From the NCBI RefSeq assembly GCF_048569485.1, contig NC_134355.1, forward strand, positions 661,048,215 through 661,112,214: DNA of 64,000 nt, in the 5' to 3' direction. Both the position numbers and the translations under genes were made by a program. The notes under the pieces were generated by a model. It was not told the origin of the DNA, made no database searches, and saw only the letters and a program-made list of their open reading frames with translations. This document shows positions 25,901-38,800 of this stretch, piece after piece. How positions within the stretch are numbered: the first letter of the stretch is position 1; each line of letters begins with the position of its first letter. Source of the DNA: Anomaloglossus baeobatrachus. Its lineage: Eukaryota > Chordata > Amphibia > Anura > Aromobatidae.

Positions 25901-28900
25901 ATGGGAAATAAGTTCATTTTGGGTAGGATTCCACTTGCGAGAGACTCTTGCGTATCTCGCATTGCATCACCCGACATGGCCTGTCTTTCCCAATGAGAGC
26001 GTCTCAGCTGCATAGAAACACATGTGTCGCAGGCGGGGAGGACGCCGCTGCGCTCGACAACGCTCGGGTCCGGCGCTGCTGCAATGGCTGCTCGTTGGCT
26101 CGAGCGGTGGGCCGGATCCAGGGACTCGAGCGGTGCTCCTCGCCCGTGAGTGAAAGGGGTGGTTGGTTTGGGGTATTTAGTCCGTGATGCCACCCACAGG
26201 TTGTGGTGAAGATAGGCACCACCGCTGCTATTGACGGGGATCCCGGGAGCGATGGTAAGGAGCAGCTGGGATGTTGCTTTCCCCCTCCGTGGGTAGGGGG
26301 GGGGGGGGGGGGGTCGGTGGTCCCGGGGCCCGGTGAGGTGACTGGGAGGCAGGATGGCTGGGATGCAGGGGTTGCAGGGACAGCGCGGCGCGGTGCCAGA
26401 TGGCACGGGTATACTCACTCAGCAAGAAAGGTACAAAGTCCTCGGTAAACCAAATCGCTGGATGGATGGGTCCCGCAGCCAGCTGCAGTGTTTCTCCCCG
26501 CACAGGTGATGGCGGCTGTCTTTCCCTGCACCTTGATGTTCTCAGTTGACTACTATGGATTCCCAATGGTAGTCTGCTCCCCGGTGTATGGGTACCGGAG
26601 GAGCCCGTTTGCCCGCAGGCGCTGGCCCTTGGGTCTCTAGCCTTAGGCGGTAGCTGTATACCCTCACGGTGTGGGCTGTTGCCTTCAAATTGGGACTTTT
26701 GCTGTTGTGAAACCCCTTGGGTTCCAGTCACATTCGAATCCGACTATTGTCGGCGGCTCCAAGCCTAGTCGGGGTCCGATGGCCCTGCCTGTGTGTACTG
26801 GCTTCACTTCGCTCCCCGGTCGGTACCGGCGGGCCGTCGCCCGTCCCCGGTCCTACGGTTCCGCATTGTTCCACCACTCCTGCAGACGGCCACCACTGTC
26901 TGCCAACCTTGCTGTCAGTACCTGGGCCACAAACCCAGACACCCAAGTGTTTACTCCTCTCTCTTCCACCTCCTGGACTAAACTGTCACTTTTCCCACCT
27001 CCAGGCCTGTGAACTCCTCAGTGGATGGTGCCAACCGCTTGGCTCCACCCCACCTGGTGTGGACATCAGACACTGGAGGGAGGCAATGTAAGGGGTGGGC
27101 AGACCCCTTACAAGGAGGTGCAGTTTTCCCCCCCATGAAAGCTGTTAATGTTGATGTTATTTAATAAAAATGTTTATACTGTTTTAGTGGGTTTCCCCTA
27201 GTGGCCGGGTGGGACGGCTGTCCCCATAGAAACGGTGCAGGAGAAAGGAGGAGCTGGCAGCAAAAGGGGGAGGGATGAAAAAGTGTTAGGGAGAAAAAGT
27301 TTGAGTTGGAGGCAGTTGATTCCGGACGGGAGAGAAGGAACAGCAGGGGCAGAGTGTGGGAGCTGGGTGGACAGAAAAGTGAAGGAAAGGAAAGAGAACG
27401 TGTCCTCAAAAGGTGAAGCAGAAATTGTGTGGGTCAAGACTGTGATAGCCGGAGTGGGAGCCTAGGTGAAGTAGAGTAGCTGGGCACATCCCCACTAGAG
27501 GAGACGTCCAGAAGAGGTTTTTTCCCCCAGCAGAAGTTGTGAAACCATCAGATTGTTGCCTCTGTTGTGAAGATGCGTGCAATAAACATGCCTTCTGATT
27601 CAACTGATCTTCGTCTGCAAAGTCTTTATACATCTGACGGCGTTATCTGCACCACCACACTCTGCCCCACCAAACAATCTCCTGTCCCAATAGTGACGGC
27701 GGAGCCGGGGGTTAGCCTGATAGAAAAAGGGGCCACGACTACAACCCCCGAGGCACCCCTGGCACCCCGTTACAGCAACAAGGATTTTTGTTTGGCTGGT
27801 GTCCCTGTCTAATGGGGGTGGGGGTGTATGAGTGTTATCTGTGACGACCTGGCTAGGCCAGGGCGCCACATTCCCCCTTGGTGAAATGCAGACCTTCCGC
27901 GGGCTGCCCGTCCATCACCGGTTTTATTTTTCTTTTCAAAAACTGTAAAATATAAACATGGAAACATTTCAAACATAAGCATTTCTTGTGAGGGCACTTA
28001 AACGTTGCACATATAAAACAAAAACATTTTTAATAATAACAGACGGACGGACGTACGTCTTCCGCTCTCCCACCCAAGCAACCTAGCCCTGATGCTGCCC
28101 CTAAGAAGTGGGCAGCACCCCTTGACCCCAGTCCAGGTTCAGGCTGCCCGAGCTGGAACGGGTACAGTTACTCGCACCCGGCTGTCATTTCAGGGGACCC
28201 CACGTCCTTGGGGGACTGCTGACCCCCGGAGGATGGCCACCGGTCCTGGTGGTGGCCAGGCCCCAGCCTGCTCTGCTGTGGGCCCTTCCTCCAATCTGCC
28301 TCTCCGGAGGCGGCACCGACGGAAAATCACCCCTCAACTTATTTACAAGCCCACTAGTTCGTGGGTGGCCTGCCAGTTCTCGGCCATGTCCATGAGTAGT
28401 CTCTCATGCAGGTTGTAAACACCTAGGGTCCCTCCGGGGACAACTTGCCGGCAACAGCCGGAATAATCACACAGTCAATCAGGTAAGGCTCCGGTTTGAT
28501 TTACTGTCATTTACTCACACTGCTGAGGGTCCCAACGGGGGACAACTGCTTGCAACGGCGAACCGCTGCCACTACTTGAGGTCATACTCCTCCAGGACCT
28601 CTTCTAGCTTCACATCCGGACGACTTGGTGGAAATGGAGGGGGCTGGGGCCACGTCTGCTCACTGCGGCTCTTCCTCCGTTTTACATCCAGGGCAAACCA
28701 GCCCCTCTGTCCGCAGTGGCGGGTATAAGTCACTAGGTCACCCGGCAATAAATCACGACCTGGATGGCCCTTGGGGAGGTGCGAATTGACATTGCGGCGG
28801 GCCACGAACACTTCGGCCTCCAGGCCCGGCTCATAGATGAAGCCAAACCCCCTCCGTTGGTCGAACTGCCGGACTTGACCCTCGTACAATGGGCCCCGCA

Positions 28901-31900
28901 CCCGAAAGGTGGCCTGATGGAGTGCATCTTTCTCTTGGATCACCCTCGCCATCACTTCGACCCTCTGCTGCTCTCTGGCGGCAATCTCCCGGCCCAATGG
29001 GTTTGGTTCCCTGTCCCGGTATGGGGCGTTGGCAGACCCCTGCGCCCGGGTCGGGCCCCGCTGGACTGCACCCACACTGGCCCCTACCGGTTCTCTTTCG
29101 TGGGGGTCCTGCGGTGACATGGCCTGGACTGCGGCTTTGCAGTTGCGGCCCGGCGCAGCCTCAGCCAAGGCGGGGGACTCAGGGTTAGCTGACCTCACCG
29201 GTTGAGCCTTCGGGCCAGCAGCGGCCGGTTCTTCCACGGCTGGGCGGACTGCCAGAGCCGGGACGGCTTCAGGTGCGGCCACTTCCGGGCCTGATGGCTC
29301 CTTGTCGCGGACGGCTACTTCCTGCGGGGCCTTCCATGGTAGCGAAAGGGACACAGGCCGTTCCCGAACAATGCCCCCAGGCCGGTCCTCTAGGGCGGAC
29401 GGGTTGGATTCCGCTACTGGTGTTGGGGGTAGCGGACCGAGTGGAGGGGCAACAGCAGCCGGTACGGGTAACGGGGGAAGCAGGAGGGTGAGCGGGCGCA
29501 GGCCGTGCCCCTCAGCCGCAGCGGCCGGTCCTTCTCAAACATAGGGGCGTGGGTCGCTTACCCGCTCCTCCAACTCTGTCTCCACCTCGCGTCTCTGCAC
29601 GGCCGCCGACACTTCCTCCATCTCAGCCACCCAGCGCTCCATCAGGAACCGGACCTGGGCTTGAAGGCGGCAGCACATCTGTGCGGTCCGGGCTTCCACC
29701 CACCCCGCTGTTCCTGGCGTGGGCTCAGGGATTTCTGCGGTGCCGGACGGACGGGACATCATGCGTGGCCGTGTTCCAGGAACCAATTGTATGCAGAGTC
29801 CTGGCGTCCCCGCTTTTATAGCCTCAGCTACATCAGGCAGACACTCTTGCGCCCCCTTGGTACTCTTCAGCACTTCCGTTTGTTGGGGGCGGGGCTTCGC
29901 TTTCGCACCTTCCCTGCTCGGAGAAGATGCTCGAGCGGGAGCTTTTCGCGCCAAGATGGCGGTGCTTCAAAATTTTCGGCCCGACACCGCCGGCGATCAC
30001 AAGGCGCACTTCTACTGGTAAGTAGATAAGTTCAATCCTGTTCGTGACGCCAAGTTGTCGCGGGCGGGGAGGACGCCACTGCGCTGCACTCGCTAATGCT
30101 CGGGTCCGGCGCTGCTGCGATGGCTGCTCGGTGGCTCGAGCGGTGGGCCGGATCCGGGGACTCGAGCGGCGCTCCTCGCCCGTGAGTGAAAGGGGTGGTT
30201 GGTTTGGGGTATTTAGTCCGTGACACCACCCACGGGTCGTGGTGAAGATAGGCACCACCGCTGCTGATGACGGGGATCCCGGGAGCGATGGTAAGGAGCA
30301 GCTGGGATGTTTTCCCCCTCCGTGGGTAGGGGGTCGGTGGTTCCGGGGCCCGGTGAGGTGACGGGGAGGCAGGATGGCTGGGATGCAAGGGTTGCAGGGA
30401 CAGCGCGGTGTGGTGCCAGATGGCATGGGTGTACTCACTCAGCAAGAAAGGTACAAAGTCCTCGGTAAACCAAACGGCTGGATGGACGAGTCCTGCAGCC
30501 GGCTGCAGTGTTTCTCCCCGGACAGGTGATGGCGGCTGTCTTTCCCTGCACCTTGATGTTCTTCTGACTACTATGGATTCCCAACGGTAGTCCGCTCCCC
30601 GGTGTATGGGTACCGCAGGAGCCCGTTTGCCCGCAGGCGCTGGCCCTTGGGTCTCTAGCCTTAGGTGGTAGCTGTATACCCTCACGGTGTGGGCTGTTGC
30701 CTTGAAATCGGGACTTTTGCTTTTGTGAAACCCCTGGGGTTCCAGTCACGTTCGGATCTGACTTTGTCGGCGGCTCCAAGGCTGGTCGGGGTCCGATGGC
30801 CCTGCCTGTGTGTGCTGGCTTCACTTCGCTCATGGTCAGTACCGGCGGGCCATTGTCCATCCCCGGTCCTACGGTTCCGCGTTGCTCCACCACTCCTGCA
30901 GACGGCCACCACTGTGCTGTCAGTGCCTGGGCCACAAACCCAGACACCCAAGTGTTTACTTCTCTCTCTTCCACCTCCTGGACTAAACTGTCACTTTTCC
31001 CGCCTCCAGGCCTGTGAACTCCTCGGTGGGTGGGGCCAACCGCTTGGCTCCGCCCCACCTGGTGTGGACATCAGACACTGGAGGGAGGCAACAAGGATTT
31101 TTGTTTGGCTGGTGTCCCTGTCTAATGGGGGTGGGGGTGTTTGAGTGTTCTGTGACGACCTGGCTAGGTCAGGGCGCCACACATGCAGCTGACCCGTTCG
31201 ACGGGAGAGAGATATGCAAGAGTCTCTCGCAAGTGGAATCCTTCCCTTTCTCTCAGAATCGCTGCTTTCAGTAAGGCAGGCAGACGGCATTTCAACAATA
31301 TTTACCTGCAGATTAACCCTATCTTAATAAGCCATTAAATATCAAATTCCTAGAAAATTTCCTAATATCTTCCAACTGTTTTGGCTACAATGTATAATTA
31401 ACAGTGGTCCCTATTCCATTAGTGCTCTGTCTAATCTGCATGAAACATTGAGTTGGTTCTAATTATAAGGCTATGTGCACATGTTGCATTTTTTTCTTGC
31501 AGATTTTAATCAATTCTGGGAAAAAATGCATCCCAGCAGAGTATGAGAATCCTGACTTGCGGTGCGCATGCTGCTTTTTCCCCTTGGAAAAAAAAAACCT
31601 CCCTAAATAAATATCAGCAGCATGTCAACTGTTTCTGCGTTTATTTCCTACATTTCTATAATTCCCTGCAATGTTTTATCACTACAGGGGATTATGGCGT
31701 ATTACTTTGCCTCAAACACCTTGCATACAGCATTGTGTGTGAGGCGATCCGTAGCTCAGTAACCCGGGGTCATTATGGTGACAACCCAGGGTTCCCATTG
31801 CATCGATCCAGTCCCTGTGATTCTCCTGGGACGCTGCGGTGGCCTTGCCTGGTTCCGTGACCCCGCGTGTCAATAAAAGGCTGGGGATGGGGACGATGTG

Positions 31901-34900
31901 GGTAGTTGTTCGTGATGCCATCTGTGGTGTGTGGACAATAATCGGCCGCCGCAACGGGACTTTTCTACTGGGCCAGATGACAACGCAGCTCGGATGGTTC
32001 AGCTCTCCACAGGCAGAGCTATGCCCCAGGGAGGATGTTGGTTGTAGTAGTTGCCTTATGGCACAGGGGCGCGATGATGGGTGCGCCAGCAGGGATGAGA
32101 TGACACAGAAGGTGCAGTTCAAGGTCTTTAATCACTGGTCACCCACTACGGTTGGAGTACCGGGCTTCAGCCGATCCCGGATACTTCGGAGGTCGAAGTC
32201 GGTGTTTTCTTCTGATGATTTCCCTCCATCCCAGCTCCTGGGCTGTGGAACGGGTCAAAGGTGCCTTCTGCACTCCCTGTGATCCCTGGGATTCCCCTTC
32301 TTTCCTAAGAACCCGGGTCAAGCCTCTGGCTCCAGACCATGGGCCCCGAACCGTTTGTGTCTGTGCTTGTTCCCAAGTACATCCTCACTCGGACACTGTC
32401 CAGTGCCAACAGCTCATTGTGTGTAGGATGGCTCCTAACTTCCCCTTGTGGATGCGCCGCCTCCCGGGTCCCTGAGCGGGTAGGTGTGACGCCCCTGGAC
32501 TACCCAGGTCGTCACAGGGTACTGCACAAACTGCCCTGCCTGTACAGTATTCCAAATCCCTCATGGTTCTGGGTTCCCATCTTGCAGTACTGCCTCCAAC
32601 AGCAAATCAAAATCCTAGATACACCCTGCACCACACCCACCAGGCACACCAGGGGACGGCTTGAGCAGAATAGGGCCGCCCACCTAGGGGGTCAGGATGG
32701 AGGGTGGAAGGCGTTAGAGCAGTCGAGTAGTAAGAGTCGAGTGGTAGCCCTTGAGCTGAGAGGAGCTCTGAGGAAGCTGAGAGTAGTGGAGCCCAGGGGA
32801 AGCTGACTAGGTTGCAGACAGTGGTCTGGGCCTAGAGGAGTCAGACCCCTGGTCGCAGGGGATTGAGGCAAGGTGCCTGGGACCTGTCAGTGAGAACGGT
32901 CATCAGCCTGGCACTATCACCGGTCCGGGACCGAAGGCACGGCAGGGTACACAGCCCTAGGTCGAAAAGAAGCTTTATGCAACCCGGCAATTAACCTGCG
33001 GAGAATAGGGCATTTATGGACTGTTCACATGAGCTCCAGAATTGGGGCACTAGTGCAAGAAGGGAGATAGGGCTTTCCAAAAGCGGCGCACTGAAATCCT
33101 GAGCGTGAGCCCTGAGAGCAGGCTCCTTCACTTATCCAGTGTGGGGAGCGGGGCCCGCCAAGTTCCAAACTACCGGGCCACTACGAAGAATCTACACTTT
33201 TGTGCCAGGAGGCAGGTCACGGATGACCAGGCAGTACTGCAGGGGACGGGACCCAGATGTGCTCCCCTCTGAGAGACAACGGCAGTCAGACTTTGTTTAC
33301 CCAGTTGTCAGCGTCTGCTTAATGACTGAGTGAGTGACTACCCGAGTGATTCCTGCATCCCACGGCCAATGCAGAGTCTTGGGGCCTTCCCCTTCCCATG
33401 GAGGGCAACGACACCTTGCTGCCCCACTCCATCACCCCGGGTACTTCCAATGGCAGTGGCGATATTCCTTCATTACCGTACACCACGTGTAGCATCACAA
33501 ACTATAACTCCCCTGAAAATAACTCCCCTCCCCCTTTACATTTAGAGTGGCCACAAGCCCCCGGGTCTGGAGACCCTCGAGCCACAAGTAGTCCTCCGGA
33601 TCCGAGCAGTTTGATCCGCTGCAGGTGCGGTACACTTCTAAAAATTCTGGCGTCACGAACAGGATTCGGACAGGACCCACTAACCTGGGTAACATGCGCC
33701 TTGAAAAGCGAAACTGTGTGTCAAAAGTACTGTCGCTCCTGCCATTTTCCGCCATCTTTGGCTTCAAAACGCAGTCTTCTCGACCAAAAGCACACGGAAG
33801 CCGAAGGCCCGCCCTTCATCCTGAGAGTTTGCCCGGAACCGGAAGTTCCCAGAGGGCCTTAGCGCAGCAGTGAGTGGCTGGAGAAAATCGAGGGGGCGTG
33901 ATGGCATGTAACAGCGGAAGAGAAGCAGGGACGCCAGGACTCTGCCATAACGTTCCTGGGCACCACGGAGGCATGATGTCGGAGGAGCGTGGCTATTCAG
34001 CTGGGGATGCTGCTCCCGGTACAGCTGCCTGGATCGAGATGCAGAGTGCAGCCGTGGCGGTGTGCTCCCAAGAGAGAAGCCTTGCGTGTGGAGTGGGTAA
34101 GCAGAAACCCAGCTCCGGTTGACCCGGCTAATCCGTCCGCGGAGTCCGGTCTGCCCCTGGCCAGCACCATCGCCCTGTCGCCTTCGCCCCCCAATCACAG
34201 CTGCCCCGAGACGCTGCCCACAACAGAGGACGACCAAGCCTCAACTCCTGATCAGATTGTTCCGGTGGTGATAGATTCAGAGATGGAAGAAGGAGATTCA
34301 GGTTCCAGCACTCTAGAGGCTGCCTGGGTGCCACGCCTTGGAGGAAACGGCTATCGGATGTCCCTGTCATTGTGGGCAGTACATGAATTCGAAATGATGG
34401 AAGTGGAAGAGGAGTCCACCTTAGATGAGAAAACCCCAGTCACTACCATGGGTGCCCATATGCCATCGCTGTTGTTTACCAGGGCACTTTGCTAGAGTGT
34501 GTCCAGGAAATGCCCGACGTTAAAGGGACCGGAACCTGCAACTTTTTAGAAAGTTTTGTGTGGACTGTCACCTTTGTTGAACATTCTCCAGTGTTCCAAA
34601 TGGAGGAGGCTGTTGGGAATCGTCTGTAGGGTCCCCAATGAAAGGTGACAGGAAAGTTATGCTAAAAATAGACTGTGCCATCCTTGCTGAACCTTTTTCC
34701 ACCCTTTGTTATAGGAAAAAGACCATCAGAGCCTTGGAAGGTGCGTTGCTGGTAGGCGGCACCAAGAGGCCCCTGGTGGGGGCTGGCACAACGGGCAACG
34801 GCTACCAGGTTGCTCAGGACTCAGCACCCGGATCTGAGCGGTTTGATCTGCTGCAGGGGCGGTACATCATGCCCATACCTCATGATGGCCACCCCAGCAC

Positions 34901-35849
34901 CTACCCTACCGGTCCCAGTGACAGAATCCCCGCGATATGTGTTGGTGAGTGTGAATGTGGTTGTTACCAGCGACGACCTCCTCCGTATCCAAGATGAATA
35001 CTGCACCTTAAATGAGGTGCAGTACCCTGTGGCACCTGAAGCCGCAGGGGCGCAACAGAGCCATCTCCCTGCCTCCTGCAATCATATTGATCACAGCATT
35101 CAGGGGGTTAAACTACCAGAAGCAGCGCGGGCACTGCTCCAGGCAGTGAAAGCAGGGTCCTGGCTGTAACATCAGCCAGAGACCCAGCGGCGCTCACCGG
35201 GGTACAGTGCCTGAACCCCTATGATCCATAACAAAAAAAAAAAAAAAGCCACACGTGAAAAACAGTGCGTTATTTCCAGCTGTTTTTTTTTCCTGCCAAA
35301 ACATAAGCATGTGCAGAAGAGCACATAAAAACAGCAATGTGCACACATAGGCTATGTGCGCACAGTGCGTTTTTCGCGGCGTTTTTGGGGTGCGTTTTTG
35401 GCCTCAAAACTGCAGGACTTTGCTTCCCCAGCAAAGTCTATGAGTTTTCATTTTTGCTGGCCGCACACATCTGTTTTTTTTCAGCTGCGTTTTTGTGGTG
35501 CCACAAAAACGCAGCATGTCAATTATTACCGCGTTTTTCACTGCGCTTTTCATCCATTGAGTTCAATGGGATGTTGAAAGACGCAATGAGAAACGCAAAT
35601 AGCTGCGTTTTGGTGCGTTTCTAAGACCAAAAACGCAGCTATAAACGCAGGAGGTGGGTAGTAAAGTGACGTGTACAGGAAGAGGATTCCTTCTGTCAGT
35701 ATATACAGAAGCGTGAATCCTCCCGGTACCGTCACCGCCGCTTCCACCTCCCGTCCTGGGCATGTCTACTGCCGTGCGGCGCCATGTCTGGGCGGGAGGT
35801 GGAAGCGGCTGCGAAAACAAAAGTTAACAGTAGAAAAAGTTAACAGTAG

Positions 35850-35887
<38 letters not shown>

Positions 35888-38800
35888 ATACTCACCTGTC
35901 TGCAGACTCCCGGTGCCATGCCCGCTCCCATCTCCTCTCACGGTATCGCCACCCCCACTCCGGCTGTGTGTAGACGGCCGGGAAACCTCCGATGGATGCA
36001 GGACCTGGCGATGGATCACCTGATGCAGTCACCTGAAGCATCAGGTGATCGTAAGTATTGCGGTGACGCGGGCGCCCGGCCGGTATCAGAGGATACGTCA
36101 GGAGACTGCATCCCTGATTACCGGCAGCTGCTGCAGCGATCGGACGGGATCAGACTCCCGCCCCATCGCTCCAGGAGCTGCAGGTAATCAGCACATAAGT
36201 GAGTATTATTTATTTATTTTTATTTTTTTGCACCGATGCATCTGCTGATTGTATAATCGGCTTTTATACAATCAGCTGATGTGTGATGTGATTCAGGCAC
36301 TTGATCCTGACACATCATCTGATCGCTTTGCCTTCCAGCAAACCGATCAGATGATATTGGATCCGGATTGGACGGCGCGGGACCCTGACCCAGGATTACT
36401 GCGGAGGGGGGGGTTCTTTATTTCAATAAAGATGGAGTCACTAATTGTGTTGTGTTTTATTTCTAATAAAAATATTTTTCTTTGTGTTGTGTTTTTTTTT
36501 ATCTTTACTAGAAATTCATGGTGGCCATGTCTAATATTGGCGTGACACCATGAATTTCAGGCTTAGGGCCAGCTATACAGCTAGCCCTAACCCCATTATT
36601 ATTACCCGGCCACCCGGCATCAGGGCAGCTGGAAGAGTTGGATACAGCGCCAGAAGATGGCGCTTCTATGAAAGCGCCATTTTCTGGGGTGGCTGCGGGA
36701 CTGCAATTCACAGCGGGGGTGCCCAGAAAGCATGGGCACCCTGCACTGTGGATTCCAATCCCCAGCTGCCTAGTTGTACCCGGCTGGACTCAAAAATTGG
36801 GCGAAGCTCACGTCATTTTTTTTTTTAAATTATTTCATGAAATTCATGAAATAATTTAAAAAAAAAAAAAGGGCTTCCCTATATTTTTGGTTCCCAGCAG
36901 AGTACAAATAGGCAGCCGGGGTTTGGGGGCAGCCCGTACCTGCCTGCTCTACCCGGCTAGCATACAAAAATATGGCGAAGCTCACGTCATTTTTTTTGTT
37001 TGGGGGGGCAAAGAAATCCTGCATACAGTCCTGGAAGGAGGATGCTGAGCCTTGTAGTTCGACAGCTGCTGTCTGCTCTCCTGCATACACTATTGGATGG
37101 AGGATGCTGAGCCTTGTAGGTCTGCTCCCCCTGACTCTCCCTCAAGCATACAGTCCTGGATGAAGCATGCTGAGCCTTGTAGCTCTGCAGCTGTCTGCTC
37201 TTCTGCATACACTAGTGGAGAATGAAGAACACATTGAAGAAGGAAATGACATCAGACCTTTTTTTTTTGTTCACTGATAAAAAACGCATAAGGACGCAGT
37301 GAGCAAAAATGCAGCAAAACGCAGCAAAAAACTGCACCAAATCACAGCAAAATGCGTGCGTTTTTTGCCGCGTTTTCGACGCAGGTGCGTTTTTAGCGGC
37401 CAAAAATGCACAAAAACGCAGCGTCAAAAAGACGCAGTGTGCGAACCTAGCCATAGCCTTAACATTCTAGAGGACATTCCCTTCCCTTCCCTTCCCTTCC
37501 CTCCCCTCCCCTCCCCCCTGTGGTGATACATGAAGTTCTATTTTCCTTATTAAAACCTACAACTGCAATGGAGGCGCCTCTAGAAGCGACCAAGAGATGT
37601 GAACATAACCCAAGTAGTAGCGTTTAGGCTTTAGAAGAATTAACAGTGACAATAGAATCTAAATAAACTTAGTATTTTAAGGGTTTATTCTTATGTTTAT
37701 AGATGGATATTGTTGGATAGTGCTCGTAAAAACAAGCACTTCTGAATGTTACTGCTTATTAATATATGCAATCAATCTTGAGTTAACATTTTTCATTGGT
37801 TTACAGCTTGTTACCTCGGAAATAGACAGCAATGGTGGCCTATCTTGTAATCATTGTAATCACTGCAGGGAGCAGGAGTTAACAGTAGAGATGAGCGAAC
37901 CGGTCGCGGTTCGGCTCGAGGTTGGTTCGCCGAACGGACCTCCCGTTCGAGTTCGGTTCGTCGAACGTTCGACGAACCGAACTCGAACTGCATAGGAAAC
38001 AATGGCAGGCAATCACAAACACAGAAAAACACCTAGAAAACACCCTCAAAGGTGTCCTAAAGGTGACAAACAACTCACAACACATGGGAAAGTGACAAGG
38101 ACATATACTCATGCGAAAACAAAAGAGCTGGACAAGGAAAAAGAGGAGGACACACAGATATATGAGTATATGCAAGGAAACATGCCATTATTGTGCAACT
38201 TGAGCCCTGCTCATTCTTGGCTTCCAATCTTGATAAATTGCCTGAGCTCGCCACGTACGTCTTGGGGATCTTGTCGTGTCCTGCAGCCAGCGTTCTCTCG
38301 GAACCTGTCTTCAGTGCTGCTGTGGGTCTGCTGGCAGATAAGCACACGTGTCTGTCCACTGACAATGTGGACATGGCTCTCAGAGGACTTTTCTTCCCCG
38401 GGGTCAGCCAGGGGACGGGAAAGGCACGCGTATTTTTGAGAGTGCTTCATGCAAAGCATCTTTTTCTTTTTCAAAAGGGGGCTCAACCGATGCCAGTCAA
38501 GTGGGGTGTGTGTGGCCCAGTGAGTGGCAACGAGGGAGACTGTGGTTGGAGTCCCCTCGCTGTGTTTCTAAAAGAACCAAGATGAACAAGTCATGGCTCT
38601 CAGAGGACTTTTCTTCCCCGGGGTCAGCCAGGGGACGGGAAAGGCACGCGTATTTTTGAGAGTGCTTCATGCAAAGCATCTTTTTCTTTTTCAAAAGGGG
38701 GCTCAACCGATGCCAGTCAAGTGGGGTGTGTGTGGCCCAGTGAGTGGCAACGAGGGAGACTGTGGTTGGAGTCCCCTCGCTGTGTTTCTAAAAGAACCAA

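Larger units (their letters stand above)
26025..31181 (-). mobile_element. Non-autonomous LTR element encoding a cold-shock domain
   Basis: Two long LTRs (26025-27870 and 30056-31181) flank a 2.2-kb internal region. CATG lies on both outer sides (26021-26024 and 31182-31185). On the minus strand a primer-binding-type site (TGGCGTCACGAACAGG) follows the first LTR and a purine tract (AAGGGGGAA) precedes the last, so it reads right to left. There is no protease, reverse transcriptase or integrase, so it must depend on another element. The internal frames do not look like ordinary gag-pol, and one holds a cold-shock domain. Apart from the solo LTR nested in one LTR, it looks structurally whole. 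The two LTRs differ at many scattered sites, so it is not very young. Family: Ty3/Gypsy-like by LTR style, inferred. Confidence 0.78.
35350..37452. mobile_element. 2.1-kb non-autonomous TIR element
   Basis: The left end is GGCTATGTGCGCACAGTGCG and the right end mirrors it (GGCTAGGTTCGCACACTGCG), both rich in GCGTTTTT motifs. It sits six bases from the right end of the element at 31469. ATA (or CATAG, the alignment is ambiguous) lies on both sides. The interior is non-coding, with a poly-A run at about 35850-35884, hairpins near 36511-36559 and 36820-36858, and tandem repeats. The superfamily is not settled. Confidence 0.7.
31469..37458. mobile_element. TIR element broken up by later insertions
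   Basis: The left end is GGCTATGTGCACATGTTGC at 31469. The right end, after skipping the nested element at 35350-37452, reads ...GTGCACACATAGCC, its mirror. Its own sequence is about 31469-31740 and about 34900-35349 plus the last six bases. LTR remnants fill the middle. No transposase is seen. The flanks TAA and TTA do not settle the superfamily. Confidence 0.6.

Noticed and set aside
25819-27091. Open frames on both strands of the LTR near 26-27 kb
   Set aside because: GC-rich LTR sequence gives chance frames; none has a domain, and the sister LTR has them in altered form.
32485-33634. Clean target duplication for the plus-strand LTRs at 24025 and 32485
   Set aside because: Flanking bases were compared and no matching 4-6 base pair was convincing, so none is reported.
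35671-35973. Frame with a poly-Lys run
   Set aside because: The run is a poly-A tract inside a non-coding TIR element.
38002-38439. 145-codon frame as a separate gene at the hAT left end
   Set aside because: It reads across hAT leader and a hATC fragment in the wrong frame. The hATC motif is in another frame of the same stretch.
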